Program-made: the position numbers and the translations under genes
NCBI RefSeq assembly: GCF_000696225.1
Contig: NZ_BAWN01000021.1
Span: 62,001 to 126,000, forward strand
Direction: 5' to 3'
Length of the DNA: 64,000 nt
Origin: Serpentinimonas barnesii
Lineage (GTDB): Bacteria; Pseudomonadota; Gammaproteobacteria; Burkholderiales; Burkholderiaceae_C
Part shown: piece by piece, positions 56,350 to 64,000 of the stretch
Layout of the letters: every line of letters begins with the position of its first letter
How positions within the stretch are numbered: position 1 is the first letter of the stretch
Notes under the pieces: model-generated
Told to the model about the DNA's origin: nothing
Database searches by the model: none
What the model saw: the letters and a program-made list of their open reading frames with translations, nothing else

Positions 56350-56414
56350 TGCCATGACACCCCTGGGGCTGCGTGGGCGTGCATAGAATGAAATGCCCGA
56401 GGAGAACCCCTGTC

Positions 56415-57248
56415 ATGATCAACGGCCACACAGAAATCATTGCCCACATCGGCTACCCGACGCACAGCTTCAAGTCGCCGCAGATCTACAACCCCTATTT
56501 CCGCTCGATCGGCGAGAACTCGGTGGTGGTGCCCTTGGCCTGCGAAGCGCAAGACTACCCCCAGTTCCTGCGCGCCATTTTTGCGCTGCGCAACATCCGC
56601 GGCGCCTTGGTGACCATGCCGCACAAGATGACCACGCTCAATCTGGTCGATGTCGCCAGCCCGGCCGCCATGGTGGCCGGGGCCTGCAACGCGGTCAAAA
56701 AAGGGCCCGACGGGCGCCTGCTGGGCGATATGTTCGACGGCGAGGGCTTCAGCCGCGCCTTGCTGCGCAAAGGCCACCCGATTGAGGGCAGCAAGGTGCT
56801 GATCGTGGGCTGTGGCGGTGTCGGCAGCGCCATTGCAGCCGCGCTGGCGGCGCACCGGCCCGCTGTGCTGCACTTGCACGACCGCCAGAGCGCGAGCGCG
56901 CACGCGCTGGCGCAGCGCCTGCAAACCTATTTCCCGGCCACGCGGGTTGAAATCAGCAACCCGGACCCGAGCGGCATGCACACCGTCATCAACGCCAGCC
57001 CGCTGGGCATGAACCCAGACGACCCGTTGCCGCTGGACGTGCAGCGCCTGGCGCCGCAGACGCTGGTGGGCGACGTGGTGATGGCGCAAACCCTGACGCC
57101 GCTGCTGGCGGCCGCCCAGCAACGCGGCTGCCCGATCCAGATCGGCACCGACATGCTGTTTGAGCAAATTCCGGTTTATCTGGCGTATTTTGGCTATCCC
57201 ACGACAGACGCCCAAACCCTGCGCCAACTGGCGCAACTTGAAGGTTGA
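56415..57248 (+). CDS. Shikimate dehydrogenase family protein (catabolic AroE-like)
   Basis: A 277-residue AroE-fold dehydrogenase. The substrate domain has HIGYPTHSFKSPQIYNPYF and the catalytic lysine in ALVTMPHKMTTLNLVD, with the partner Asp in GDMFDGEGFSRAL. The nucleotide domain has VLIVGCGGVGSAIAAALA and INASPLGMNPDDPLPLDV. Biosynthetic AroE usually has the NTD triad at that Asp; here MFD is present, which fits the divergent shikimate/quinate dehydrogenase-like subgroup. Adjacent dehydratase, transporter and IclR genes point to catabolism, oxidising imported shikimate or quinate. Its stop directly abuts the convergent TIM-barrel gene. Confidence 0.85.
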   Translation: MINGHTEIIAHIGYPTHSFKSPQIYNPYFRSIGENSVVVPLACEAQDYPQFLRAIFALRNIRGALVTMPHKMTTLNLVDVASPAAMVAGACNAVKKGPDGRLLGDMFDGEGFSRALLRKGHPIEGSKVLIVGCGGVGSAIAAALAAHRPAVLHLHDRQSASAHALAQRLQTYFPATRVEISNPDPSGMHTVINASPLGMNPDDPLPLDVQRLAPQTLVGDVVMAQTLTPLLAAAQQRGCPIQIGTDMLFEQIPVYLAYFGYPTTDAQTLRQLAQLEG

Positions 57249-58151
57249 TCAGGCGCGCAGGCGCAGGCTGTTGGGAAACGGCACCGAGCTGCGCAAGACA
57301 TCGTCGGCCAGCCAGAGCGCCGAGCGTTTGGCCTGTTGCACCACATTGGGCAAGGGCATTTGCAGATAGTCTTCGTTGAAGACCTCGAAGCTGTAGTCGC
57401 CGGTGTAGCGCAAGGCATGCAGGCGCAGCACCAGATCGACCAGCTGCTGGCTGTGCACCCCCTCGCCCGGAAAGACCCGGAAGGTGCGCGCGGTGGCAAT
57501 GCGCTCGGCAAAGGTTTTGGTCTCTTGCCACATGAAATCGGACAACTGCACCAACAGGATTTTTTCGGGGTCGATGTAGTCGATTTCCTCGATCGGCGTA
57601 CCGGCTGCGAAAATGTGGAAGGAGTCGATGCCCAGCCCCAAATTGGGCGCATCGGCGCGGCACACCACGTCCCAGGCGGTGGTGAACTGGTTCACCACCC
57701 GCCCCCAAGACAGCGCTTCGTACGCAATCTTGATGCCCAAGGGCAGCGCCAGCATCGCGAGCTTGCGCAAATCGGCCGCCAAGTGGTCGAGGTCGCTGCT
57801 GGCGTGCACCGAGGTGGAGGAGCACACCAGCAGCAAGCCGCTCTCGAGCGTGGCGCACAGTTCGAGCATGCTTTTGGCCACCTCGACCTTGTAATCGTGC
57901 AAATGGCCCGACAGGCCCTCGAAGTCGCGCAGCACCTGAAACCCGGTCACGCGCAGGCCACTGGCCTTGACCGCCCGCACCGCCGCCTCGACCCCACCCG
58001 GATGCCCCACCAAGTCGTTGGCCTTGAGCATCACCTGGCCAAAACCGGCGCGCTGCATGGCTTCAAGCTTGGCCTCCAGCGTACCCGGCAGGGTGATGGT
58101 GTCCATGCCAAAGGCGGCTGGCACCAGCCGCGCCGCAAGGGCCGCGCTCAT
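57249..58151 (-). CDS. Sugar phosphate isomerase/epimerase family TIM barrel, probable 3-dehydroshikimate dehydratase
   Basis: A 300-residue AP-endonuclease-2-like TIM barrel. The metal set E-D-Q-E of 3-dehydroshikimate dehydratases (QuiC/AsbF type) is visible as Glu145 (AYEALSWGR), Asp176 with His179 (GLGIDSFHI), Gln202 (LVQLSDFMW) and Glu255 (YSFEVFNEDY), with Arg225 in RVFPGEG. Such enzymes make protocatechuate from 3-dehydroshikimate. In QuiC1 proteins this barrel is fused to an HPPD-like domain; here that domain is encoded by the preceding, four-base overlapping gene. An inositol-type isomerase is the alternative but context disfavours it. Confidence 0.83.
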   Translation of the reverse strand: MSAALAARLVPAAFGMDTITLPGTLEAKLEAMQRAGFGQVMLKANDLVGHPGGVEAAVRAVKASGLRVTGFQVLRDFEGLSGHLHDYKVEVAKSMLELCATLESGLLLVCSSTSVHASSDLDHLAADLRKLAMLALPLGIKIAYEALSWGRVVNQFTTAWDVVCRADAPNLGLGIDSFHIFAAGTPIEEIDYIDPEKILLVQLSDFMWQETKTFAERIATARTFRVFPGEGVHSQQLVDLVLRLHALRYTGDYSFEVFNEDYLQMPLPNVVQQAKRSALWLADDVLRSSVPFPNSLRLRA

Positions 58152-59077
58152 GGCTGCGCCCCCGGCGTGCTTTTGACCAGCTCAAACACCACCGCACCCA
58201 AGTAGGTTTTGCTGATGGCCCCGCGCGCTTCGCTGTGCGCGGCCTCGGTTTCCACGAATTCGACCCCATTGCGGCGCAACTGCTGCACCGCCAGCAGCAC
58301 ATCGGGAACGCCCAAGCCGATGCGTTGCAGGCGCTCGTCGGAATCGATCACATTGGGCTCGGGCTCGATCAGTTGCAACAAAAATTCGGCCCCGGCGTGG
58401 ATGGCGGGCAGGCGCATCAGCTTGCCTTTGGGCAAAATGCCAAAGCGCTGCTCGTCGGGAATCAGGCTGGCCCCGAGCAGCACCGAGTAAAACTCGATCC
58501 AGTCGTTGCTGCGCTCGGGCCCGATGTACTGGACGATGCCAAAGAAATGCAGGCCGGCGCTCGCCGGCGGGTGCTGCTCGACCCCGGGAACGGGGATGAA
58601 GTCGACGTCGTAGATAGAAAATTCCCGATACCGATCGACGAAGTAGATGCGGCTGCCGCCCACACCGTGGATGGCCGGGATGTTGAGCTCCATCACCTCG
58701 GCGTGCGTGGGCACCGGCCAAGCCCCCTTGTCTTGCACGTAGCGGTAGGCGGCGCGCGCATCGCGCACCCGCAGGGCGATGGCCGACAGGCTGGCGGCAC
58801 CCGAGGGGTCGGGCATGCGGCCGTCTCGGCCCTGCGCCATGTGCGCATTGACCACCACATTGAGCCCGCCCTGGCGGTACAGCAGCACCTCGCGCGAGCG
58901 GTGGCGTGCCACGGGCTTGAAACCCATCATCTCCAGCACCTGCCCCAAGGCCTGGGGTTTGCTGGTGGTGTATTCGATGAACTCGACCCCATCGAGCCCG
59001 ATCGGGTTGGCTTCGTCGCTGCAAGAGGCCAACAAGGGTTCGCGCATGGCCGAGGCCAAGCTGCTGATTGGATTCAT
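58148..59077 (-). CDS. HPPD-like VOC protein, separate counterpart of the QuiC1 C-terminal domain
   Basis: A 309-residue protein with two vicinal-oxygen-chelate halves resembling 4-hydroxyphenylpyruvate dioxygenase: GLDGVEFIEYTTSKPQALGQ starts the first, GLHFFGIVQYIGPERSNDW the second. Of the HPPD iron ligands, His177 and Glu299 (VVFELVKS) are present, but the second His (QHIAL in HPPD) is Arg252 in LQRIGLGV. A dioxygenase reaction is therefore doubtful. It overlaps the TIM-barrel gene by four bases, which suggests a split QuiC1. The ATG at 59077 is preferred; an open frame extends upstream into the promoter. Confidence 0.8.
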   Translation of the reverse strand: MNPISSLASAMREPLLASCSDEANPIGLDGVEFIEYTTSKPQALGQVLEMMGFKPVARHRSREVLLYRQGGLNVVVNAHMAQGRDGRMPDPSGAASLSAIALRVRDARAAYRYVQDKGAWPVPTHAEVMELNIPAIHGVGGSRIYFVDRYREFSIYDVDFIPVPGVEQHPPASAGLHFFGIVQYIGPERSNDWIEFYSVLLGASLIPDEQRFGILPKGKLMRLPAIHAGAEFLLQLIEPEPNVIDSDERLQRIGLGVPDVLLAVQQLRRNGVEFVETEAAHSEARGAISKTYLGAVVFELVKSTPGAQP

Positions 59078-59172
59078 GGGCAGTGCTCCTCTGTGTTTTT
59101 GGCACTGTACGCCACTTTGTGGGCATGGTGACACAATGGGGCGCACGCGACTAGCGGCTATCGCGCATAATC

Positions 59173-59187
59173 GAGCGATCATCGACC
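59173..59187 (-). promoter_or_regulatory. Candidate IclR operator between the VOC and IclR genes
   Basis: Minus strand GGTCGATGATCGCTC, two differences from the site upstream of tctC and 12 of 15 matches to the remembered PcaR-type operator. It lies 31 bases before the IclR ATG and 96 bases before the VOC gene. A perfect CTAGGC-N8-GCCTAG inverted repeat (59192-59211) follows. Confidence 0.5.
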
Positions 59188-59217
59188 AATTCTAGGCATA
59201 CCCACGCCTAGCCTGCC

Positions 59218-59997
59218 ATGCAAACCACGCCCCAAGCGCCTGCGCTCGAACGCCGGGATTGGATCGCGGGCCTGGAAAAAGGCCTGTCGATCATGCAGGT
59301 GTTCGACTCCGATCACCCGCGCCTGACGGCCAGCCAAGCGGGCCAGCGCTGCGGCCTGACGCGCACCGCCGCCCGCCGCCACCTGCTCACGCTGGCGCAC
59401 CTGGGCTATGTGGCCAGCGACGGCAAGCTGTTTTGGCTCACGCCGCGCGTGCTGCGCCTGTCGCACGCCTACCTCGATTCGGCCCGGCTGCCGCGCGCGG
59501 TGCAGCCCTATTTGCAGCGCGTCACGGCGGGCACCGGCGAGTCGTCCTACGTGGCGGTGCTGGATGAAAACGATGTGGTCTATCTGGCGCGCAGCGGCAC
59601 CCTGCGCCATACCCACTCGGGCTACACCTTGGGCTCACGGGTGCAGGCGCACGTAACGGCGGCCGGCATCGTCATCTTGGGCATGCTCGGGCCCACGCAC
59701 TGGAATCCGTGGCTGGAGCGGCAATCCCTGCGCCCCTACACCGTACACACCCTGACCGACAAGGAGCGGCTGCGCGCCTGTTTTGAGCAGGCGCGCCTGC
59801 AGGGTTGGTTCATTTCGGATCAGCAGCTCGAAGTAAACTTTCGCGGCGTATCGGTGGCGCTGTACGACCACAAAGACCAACTGCTGGGCGCCTTGAGCGT
59901 GACCATGCCGATCAACAACGAAAGCCAAGAGACCGCCGTCAAGCGCGTGCTGCCGGTGCTGCAGGAAACGGCGCGCAGCATGCGGCTGCTGCTGTAG
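59218..59997 (+). CDS. IclR family transcriptional regulator (PcaR/PobR type)
   Basis: A 259-residue regulator. The N-terminal winged helix contains RDWIAGLEKGLSIMQVFD, LTASQAGQRCGLTRTAARRHLLTLAHLGYV. The C-terminal effector domain has SSYVAVLDENDVVYLARSGT, GSRVQAHVTAAGIVILGML and SVALYDHKDQLLGALSVT. The opening is typical of PcaR, PcaU and PobR, which respond to protocatechuate, quinate or related acids. It is divergent from the VOC/dehydratase operon and probably controls it and the tct genes. Confidence 0.92.
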   Translation: MQTTPQAPALERRDWIAGLEKGLSIMQVFDSDHPRLTASQAGQRCGLTRTAARRHLLTLAHLGYVASDGKLFWLTPRVLRLSHAYLDSARLPRAVQPYLQRVTAGTGESSYVAVLDENDVVYLARSGTLRHTHSGYTLGSRVQAHVTAAGIVILGMLGPTHWNPWLERQSLRPYTVHTLTDKERLRACFEQARLQGWFISDQQLEVNFRGVSVALYDHKDQLLGALSVTMPINNESQETAVKRVLPVLQETARSMRLLL

Positions 59998-60017
59998 GAC
60001 GCAGAATCTGGCAAGGC

Positions 60018-61379
60018 TTAGGGCTTCGGCGGCTCGGGCGGTGTGTATTGGGCCGGCGCAGCCGCCGCATTGCGCTGGCGCAGCTCGCGCAGTTTGTCGC
60101 CGATGCGGATTTCCAGCCCGCGCGGCACCGGCTCGTAAAAGGGCGGTGGGCGCAGGCCGTCGGGGAAGTAGGTCTCGCCCGCGGCGAAGGCCTCGGGTTC
60201 GTCGTGCGCGTAGCGGTAGCCCTTGCCGTGTTCGAGCGTGCGCATGAGCGCCGTGGGGGCGTTGCGCAGGTGCAGCGGCACCGGCCGGCTTGGGTCGCGC
60301 TGCACCAAGGCGCGCACGCTTTTGTAGGCCTTGTAAACGGCGTTGCTCTTGGGTGCCACGGCCAGATAAACCAGCGCCTCGGCCAAGGCCAGCTCGCCTT
60401 CCGGGCTGCCCAGGCGCTCATAGACTTCGGCGGCATCCAGCGCCAGCCGCAGCGCGCGCGGGTCGGCCAGGCCGATGTCTTCGCTGGCCATGCGGATCAT
60501 GCGCCGGGCCAGGTAGCGCGGGTCGGCCCCGCCGTCGAGCATGCGCGCGAACCAATACAGGGCGGCGTCGGGGTCGGAGCCGCGCACGCTCTTGTGCAGG
60601 GCGCTGATGCTGTCGTAGAAGGCGTCGCCGCCCTTGTCGTAGCGGCGCAGTTGCTGGCCCAGCAGGTGCAGCAGCCAGTCGGCATCGATGGCGGCCAGGT
60701 TTTGCGCCCGAGCGGCCACGGCCAGCGTCTCCAAGCTGTTGAGCAGGCGCCGGGCGTCGCCGTCGGCGTGGCCGATGAGGAGCTGGCGCGCCGCCGGCTC
60801 GATGTCGGGCAGCCCCGCCTGCGCCTGCGCGCGCTGCAGCAACTGCTCCAGATCGGCCTCGCTCAGGGGCTGCAACACGTACACCGTGGCGCGTGAGAGC
60901 AGCGCCGAATTGACCTCGAAACTCGGGTTTTCGGTGCTGGCCCCGATGAAGGTAAAAAGCCCGCTTTCCACGTGCGGCAAGAAGGCATCTTGCTGGCTTT
61001 TGTTGAAGCGGTGCACCTCATCGACGAACACCAGCGTGGCGCGTGGCGGCTGGCTGGCCCGCGCCTGCTGAGCGCGCTCGACCGCCTCGCGGATGTCGCG
61101 CACGCCGCCGAGCACGGCGCTGATGGCGATGAAATCGGCCTCGAAGGCGTGCGCCATCAGCCGCGCCAGTGTGGTTTTTCCCACGCCGGGCGGCCCCCAC
61201 AGGATGCAACTGTGCGGCTGCCCGGTCTCAAAGGCCACGCGCAGCGGCTTGCCCGGCCCGAGCAGGTGCGCCTGCCCGATCACCTCGGCCAGCGTTTGCG
61301 GGCGCAGCCGTTCGGCCAGGGGGCGGGTGGCGGCTTGCATGGGGTTCAAGGCGGTTGCGGGGTCAATCAGGGGGGGCAT
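60018..61379 (-). CDS. rarA: Replication-associated recombination protein A (MgsA/RarA)
   Basis: A 453-residue AAA+ ATPase acting at stalled replication forks. The domain order is LAERLRPQTLAEVIGQAHLLGPG, Walker A GPPGVGKTTLARLMA, Walker B LVFVDEVHRFNKSQQDAFLPHVE, sensor GASTENPSFEVNSALLSR, then the tetramerisation domain with RMIRMASEDIGLADPRAL. Start could be ATG 61379 or ATG 61340; neither has a strong ribosome-binding site. It follows lolA by 18 bases. Confidence 0.96.
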   Translation of the reverse strand: MPPLIDPATALNPMQAATRPLAERLRPQTLAEVIGQAHLLGPGKPLRVAFETGQPHSCILWGPPGVGKTTLARLMAHAFEADFIAISAVLGGVRDIREAVERAQQARASQPPRATLVFVDEVHRFNKSQQDAFLPHVESGLFTFIGASTENPSFEVNSALLSRATVYVLQPLSEADLEQLLQRAQAQAGLPDIEPAARQLLIGHADGDARRLLNSLETLAVAARAQNLAAIDADWLLHLLGQQLRRYDKGGDAFYDSISALHKSVRGSDPDAALYWFARMLDGGADPRYLARRMIRMASEDIGLADPRALRLALDAAEVYERLGSPEGELALAEALVYLAVAPKSNAVYKAYKSVRALVQRDPSRPVPLHLRNAPTALMRTLEHGKGYRYAHDEPEAFAAGETYFPDGLRPPPFYEPVPRGLEIRIGDKLRELRQRNAAAAPAQYTPPEPPKP

Positions 61380-61397
61380 TCCGGGCTGTGTTGGGGC

Positions 61398-62240
61398 TCA
61401 TTCGGGCCGGATCACGGCCGCGCCGGGCGGCACGCTGAAGCCAAAGTGGCCGGGCCGAAAGGCGCTCTGGGTGTCGAGCCGCTCAAAGGCAATGTGCGAG
61501 CGCTGGCCGAAGCGGTCCAAAATTTCGAGCACGGCCAGTTGCCCGCTGCGAAAGCCGATGCGCACCGCTTGCAGCGGCGCGTCCTCGGCCTTGGGGACAG
61601 CCTGCACCCAGCGCAGGCCGTCGGCGTCGGGGGCGTTGCTCAAGGCAAACGCCTGTTGCAGGGTGCGCAGATCGGCCCCGGAAGCCAGCAGCGCCGCCGG
61701 GGTCTGGCCCAGCACCTCGCGCTGCGGGCGCGCCGTGACCTGCGCCAGATCGGGGTCGTAGAGCCACAGGGTCTGGCCGTCGGCAACGATGAGTTGCTCG
61801 AAGGGGCGCTGGTAGTGGAAGCGAAAGCGGTTCGGGCGCTGGAACTCGAACACGCCGTGGCTGGTTTGAACCCGGGGTGCAGCCGGGGTGGCTGTTGGCG
61901 TGGCGGCCGTGTTGGCGGCGTTGGCTGCGGCCGCACGCGGGGCAGCACTGGGGCGCGGGCCGGTCACGGTCTGGGTGAAGGCGGCGCGGCCCTGCTGGGT
62001 TTGCTGCAAAAAGGCTTGCAGGTCGGCCAAGGCGGTGCCGGGGGCGGGGGCGGTGCTTGGGCTAGTCGTGGCGGGAGTGGGTGTGGCGGCAATGGCGACA
62101 GCCGGGGTGACAGAAACCAAAGCCGCCACCACAGCGAGCGGGGTCGCCCAAGCGGCTGTCGCATGGGCCAGTGCCAAAAAAGCGGCCAAGGCACTGGCCA
62201 AGGCGGGGAGCAAAAGGGTTCGTCGGTGCATCATGTGCAT
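61398..62240 (-). CDS. lolA: Outer-membrane lipoprotein carrier protein LolA, with unusual insertion
   Basis: A periplasmic chaperone carrying lipoproteins from LolCDE to LolB. LolA blocks are LADLQAFLQQTQQGRAAFTQTV, GVFEFQRPNRFRFHYQRPFEQLIVADGQTLWLYDPDLAQVT (several strands) and the C-terminal FGFSVPPGAAVI. At 280 residues it is longer than the usual 200-210: a long Ala/Thr/Pro region follows the signal peptide, and about 30 Ala/Thr/Pro residues are inserted between FTQTVTGPRP and VQTSHGVFEF. The start may be any of three nearby ATGs (62240-62231). It lies between ftsK and rarA, the standard place. Confidence 0.92.
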   Translation of the reverse strand: MHMMHRRTLLLPALASALAAFLALAHATAAWATPLAVVAALVSVTPAVAIAATPTPATTSPSTAPAPGTALADLQAFLQQTQQGRAAFTQTVTGPRPSAAPRAAAANAANTAATPTATPAAPRVQTSHGVFEFQRPNRFRFHYQRPFEQLIVADGQTLWLYDPDLAQVTARPQREVLGQTPAALLASGADLRTLQQAFALSNAPDADGLRWVQAVPKAEDAPLQAVRIGFRSGQLAVLEILDRFGQRSHIAFERLDTQSAFRPGHFGFSVPPGAAVIRPE

Positions 62241-62349
62241 TGTGAATCAAAGCTGGTGCGCGGGTTGCAGGTGCTGGCGGCGCAGGTGTAAGGAGTTGTG
62301 GCCGCCGCCTCGCACCCACACGCCTCACCCCACCTCCCCCACTCGCCCC

Positions 62350-64000
62350 CTACTCCGCGCCGCGCCCACCCACCAGAATGTCGCGCTGGCCGCTGCTGGT
62401 CAGGGCGCTCACTAGGCCGGCGCGCTCCATGTCTTCGAGCAGGCGGGCGGCGCGGTTGTAGCCGATCTTGAGCTTGCGCTGCACGTAGCTGATGCTGGCC
62501 TTGCGGTCTTGCAGCACGATCGCCACCGCCTGGTCGTAGAGCGGGTCTTTCTCGCCGCCGCCTGCCGCCCCACCTTCGTCCCCCTCGGCCGCACCCTCGG
62601 CATCGGCCGGGCCTTCGAGCACGCCCTCGATGTAATCGGGCTCGCCGCACTGGGCTTTGAGCCAGGCCACCACGCGGTGCACCTCGTCGTCGCTCACAAA
62701 GGCGCCGTGGATGCGGCTCGGGTAGCCGCTGCCGCTGGGCATGTAGAGCATGTCGCCCATGCCCAGCAGCGCTTCGGCCCCCATCTGGTCCAAAATGGTG
62801 CGGCTGTCGATCTTGCTGCTGACCTGAAAGCTGATGCGGGTCGGGATGTTGGCCTTGATCAGGCCGGTGATCACGTCCACGCTCGGGCGCTGGGTGGCCA
62901 AAATCAGGTGCACCCCGGCGGCGCGCGCCTTTTGTGCCAGCCGGGCAATCAGTTCCTCGATTTTTTTGCCCACCACCATCATCAGGTCGGCCAGCTCGTC
63001 GATCACCACCACGATGTGCGGCAGCCGCTGCAGGGGCTCGGGCTGCTCGGGCGTGAGGCTGAAGGGGTTGCCGATGGGCTCGCCACGCGCCGCCGCCTCG
63101 GCGATCTTGGCGTTGTAGCCCGCCAGGTTGCGCACCCCGAGCTTGCTTAGCAGGCGGTAGCGCTTGTCCATTTCGGCCACGCACCAGTTGAGCGCGTTGG
63201 CGGCCTGCTTCATGTCCGTCACCACCGGGGCCAGCAGGTGCGCGATGCCCTCATAGACGCTGAGCTCCAGCATCTTGGGGTCGATCAGCAGCAGCCGCAC
63301 GTCGCGCGGGTCGGCCTTGTAGAGCAGCGACAAAATCATGGCGTTGATGCCCACCGACTTGCCCGAACCGGTGGTGCCCGCCACTAGGCAGTGCGGCATT
63401 TTGGCCAGATCGACCACCACCGGGTGCCCGCCGATGTCCTTGCCCAGCCCCATGGTGAGCAGGCTTTTGGCATCGTGATAGACCTGCGAGCCTAGGATTT
63501 CGCTCAGGCGGATGGTCTGGCGCCGGGCGTTGGGCAGCTCCAGCGCCATCAGGTTCTTGCCCGGTATGGTTTCGATCACGCGGATGCTCACCAGCGAGAG
63601 CGAGCGCGCCAGATCGCGCGCCAGATTCACCACCTGCGCCCCCTTGACGCCGGTGGCGGGCTCGATTTCGTAGCGCGTGATCACCGGCCCGGGCAGCGCC
63701 GCCACCACCGTCACCTGCACGCCAAAATCGCCCAGTTTTTTCTCGATCAGGCGGCTGGTCATCTCCAGCGTTTCGGGGGCCACGCTGGCGGACTGGCGCG
63801 TGGCGGCGTCGAGCAGGTCGATCTGCGGCAGCTTGGTGTCGCTCAAATCGTGGAACAGCGGCTGCTGGCGCTCTTTGATCACGCGGCTGCTGGGCGGCAC
63901 TTCGGTGAGCACGGGCTCGATTTGCAGCGTTTTGGCCTGGGATTTGGCCTGGGATTTGGCACCCGCACTGGCCGCCGGCTGGTGGCGTGCGACACCGTGC
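62350..64000 (-). CDS. ftsK: DNA translocase FtsK, 5' end outside the window
   Basis: The C-terminal 549 residues of the septal DNA translocase that moves chromosome termini during division. Visible are the alpha/beta motor domain with [21 protein letters not shown], Walker [20 protein letters not shown], Walker [20 protein letters not shown] and [21 protein letters not shown], and the DNA-reading gamma winged helix ([34 protein letters not shown]). The reading frame continues open to the window edge through a KSQA-repeat linker, so the N-terminal membrane domain lies outside. Confidence 0.96.
   Translation of the reverse strand, partial: HGVARHQPAASAGAKSQAKSQAKTLQIEPVLTEVPPSSRVIKERQQPLFHDLSDTKLPQIDLLDAATRQSASVAPETLEMTSRLIEKKLGDFGVQVTVVAALPGPVITRYEIEPATGVKGAQVVNLARDLARSLSLVSIRVIETIPGKNLMALELPNARRQTIRLSEILGSQVYHDAKSLLTMGLGKDIGGHPVVVDLAKMPHCLVAGTTGSGKSVGINAMILSLLYKADPRDVRLLLIDPKMLELSVYEGIAHLLAPVVTDMKQAANALNWCVAEMDKRYRLLSKLGVRNLAGYNAKIAEAAARGEPIGNPFSLTPEQPEPLQRLPHIVVVIDELADLMMVVGKKIEELIARLAQKARAAGVHLILATQRPSVDVITGLIKANIPTRISFQVSSKIDSRTILDQMGAEALLGMGDMLYMPSGSGYPSRIHGAFVSDDEVHRVVAWLKAQCGEPDYIEGVLEGPADAEGAAEGDEGGAAGGGEKDPLYDQAVAIVLQDRKASISYVQRKLKIGYNRAARLLEDMERAGLVSALTSSGQRDILVGGRGAE
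63931..63960. repeat. 12-base tandem repeat in the ftsK linker
   Basis: Two and a half copies of TTTGGCCTGGGA encode [10 protein letters not shown] in the FtsK linker. Linker length variation between strains is plausible. Confidence 0.6.

Larger units (their letters stand above)
56028..56414. other. Divergent regulatory region between tctC and the shikimate dehydrogenase-like gene
   Basis: This 387-base stretch has no credible coding sequence. It is AT-richer than its surroundings and carries several TCGAT-containing repeats on both sides: GATCGATGATCGTTC (minus strand, 56215-56201), CTCGATCGACCAAC around 56178-56190, GTTCGATTATCAACC (56307-56321) and ATTCGATTGATAGCC (56335-56349). Promoters for both divergent genes must lie here; none has a strong -35/-10 pair that I can fix. 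Confidence 0.7.

Noticed and set aside
57249-58151. Hydroxypyruvate isomerase or inosose dehydratase for the TIM-barrel protein
   Set aside because: The fold allows it, but the neighbouring shikimate dehydrogenase-like, HPPD-like and PcaR-type genes favour 3-dehydroshikimate dehydratase.

Overview
The window is compact, GC-rich chromosomal DNA of a betaproteobacterium. Gene content and order point to Burkholderiales, most likely Comamonadaceae. The markers are pilMNOPQ-aroK-aroB-dgt, System II cytochrome c assembly (resB-ccsB) next to a c4-type cytochrome and engB, ftsK-lolA-rarA, and a tctCBA-type tripartite tricarboxylate transporter. I see no rRNA, tRNA, CRISPR array, prophage or complete insertion sequence. 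Intergenic gaps are short, and several convergent genes overlap at their 3' ends.

Layout. (1) 1-5.4 kb: a minus-strand beta-oxidation operon of TetR regulator, acyl-CoA dehydrogenase, an exported DUF2147 protein, and a 3-hydroxyacyl-CoA dehydrogenase/enoyl-CoA hydratase cut by the window edge. (2) 5.4-11.4 kb: argB, a CYTH-CHAD protein, miaB, an unpaired LytS-type histidine kinase and xthA. (3) 11.5-20.3 kb: a REP-type transposase-like protein lacking its catalytic residues, then dgt, aroB, aroK and pilQPONM. (4) 20.5-24.8 kb: mrcA, cyaY, lptM, lysA. (5) 24.9-32.2 kb: ccsB, resB, cytochrome c, engB, an LpxL-type acyltransferase, and metK with a structured leader. (6) 32.3-35.9 kb: rfbBDAC for dTDP-rhamnose. 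(7) 36.0-38.4 kb: acyl-CoA-binding protein, an M20 amidohydrolase, coaX. (8) 38.5-46.8 kb: a phosphate-starvation block, with ugpBAECQ on one strand and, on the other, a glycosyltransferase, olsB and a PlcP/LpxH-like metallophosphoesterase. (9) 46.8-52.9 kb: aldehyde dehydrogenase, PQQ-type sugar dehydrogenase, hemerythrin, rpoH, lysS. (10) 53.0-60.0 kb: a shikimate-catabolism cassette of tctCBA, a shikimate dehydrogenase-like protein, a 3-dehydroshikimate dehydratase-like TIM barrel, an HPPD-like VOC protein and an IclR regulator. (11) 60.0-64.0 kb: rarA, lolA, ftsK (5' end outside the window).

How genes work together. The ugp operon and the facing lipid genes share a promoter region that carries 11-bp-spaced Pho-box-like repeats on both strands, and olsB has a similar array. 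This fits a phosphate-starvation programme that scavenges glycerophosphodiesters while replacing phospholipids with glycolipids and ornithine lipids. Matching inverted repeats at two promoters 31 kb apart (TetR gene and acyl-CoA-binding protein gene) suggest a small fatty-acid regulon. Similar motifs at the tctC and IclR/VOC promoters suggest IclR control of shikimate uptake and conversion to protocatechuate. Other signals are a CIRCE element in the rpoH promoter, a hairpin masking the ugpA ribosome-binding site, a terminator between tctC and tctB, and a metK leader with two competing helices, one of which hides the Shine-Dalgarno sequence.

All functional calls rest on reading the sequence and recalled family knowledge. 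No database search was run.
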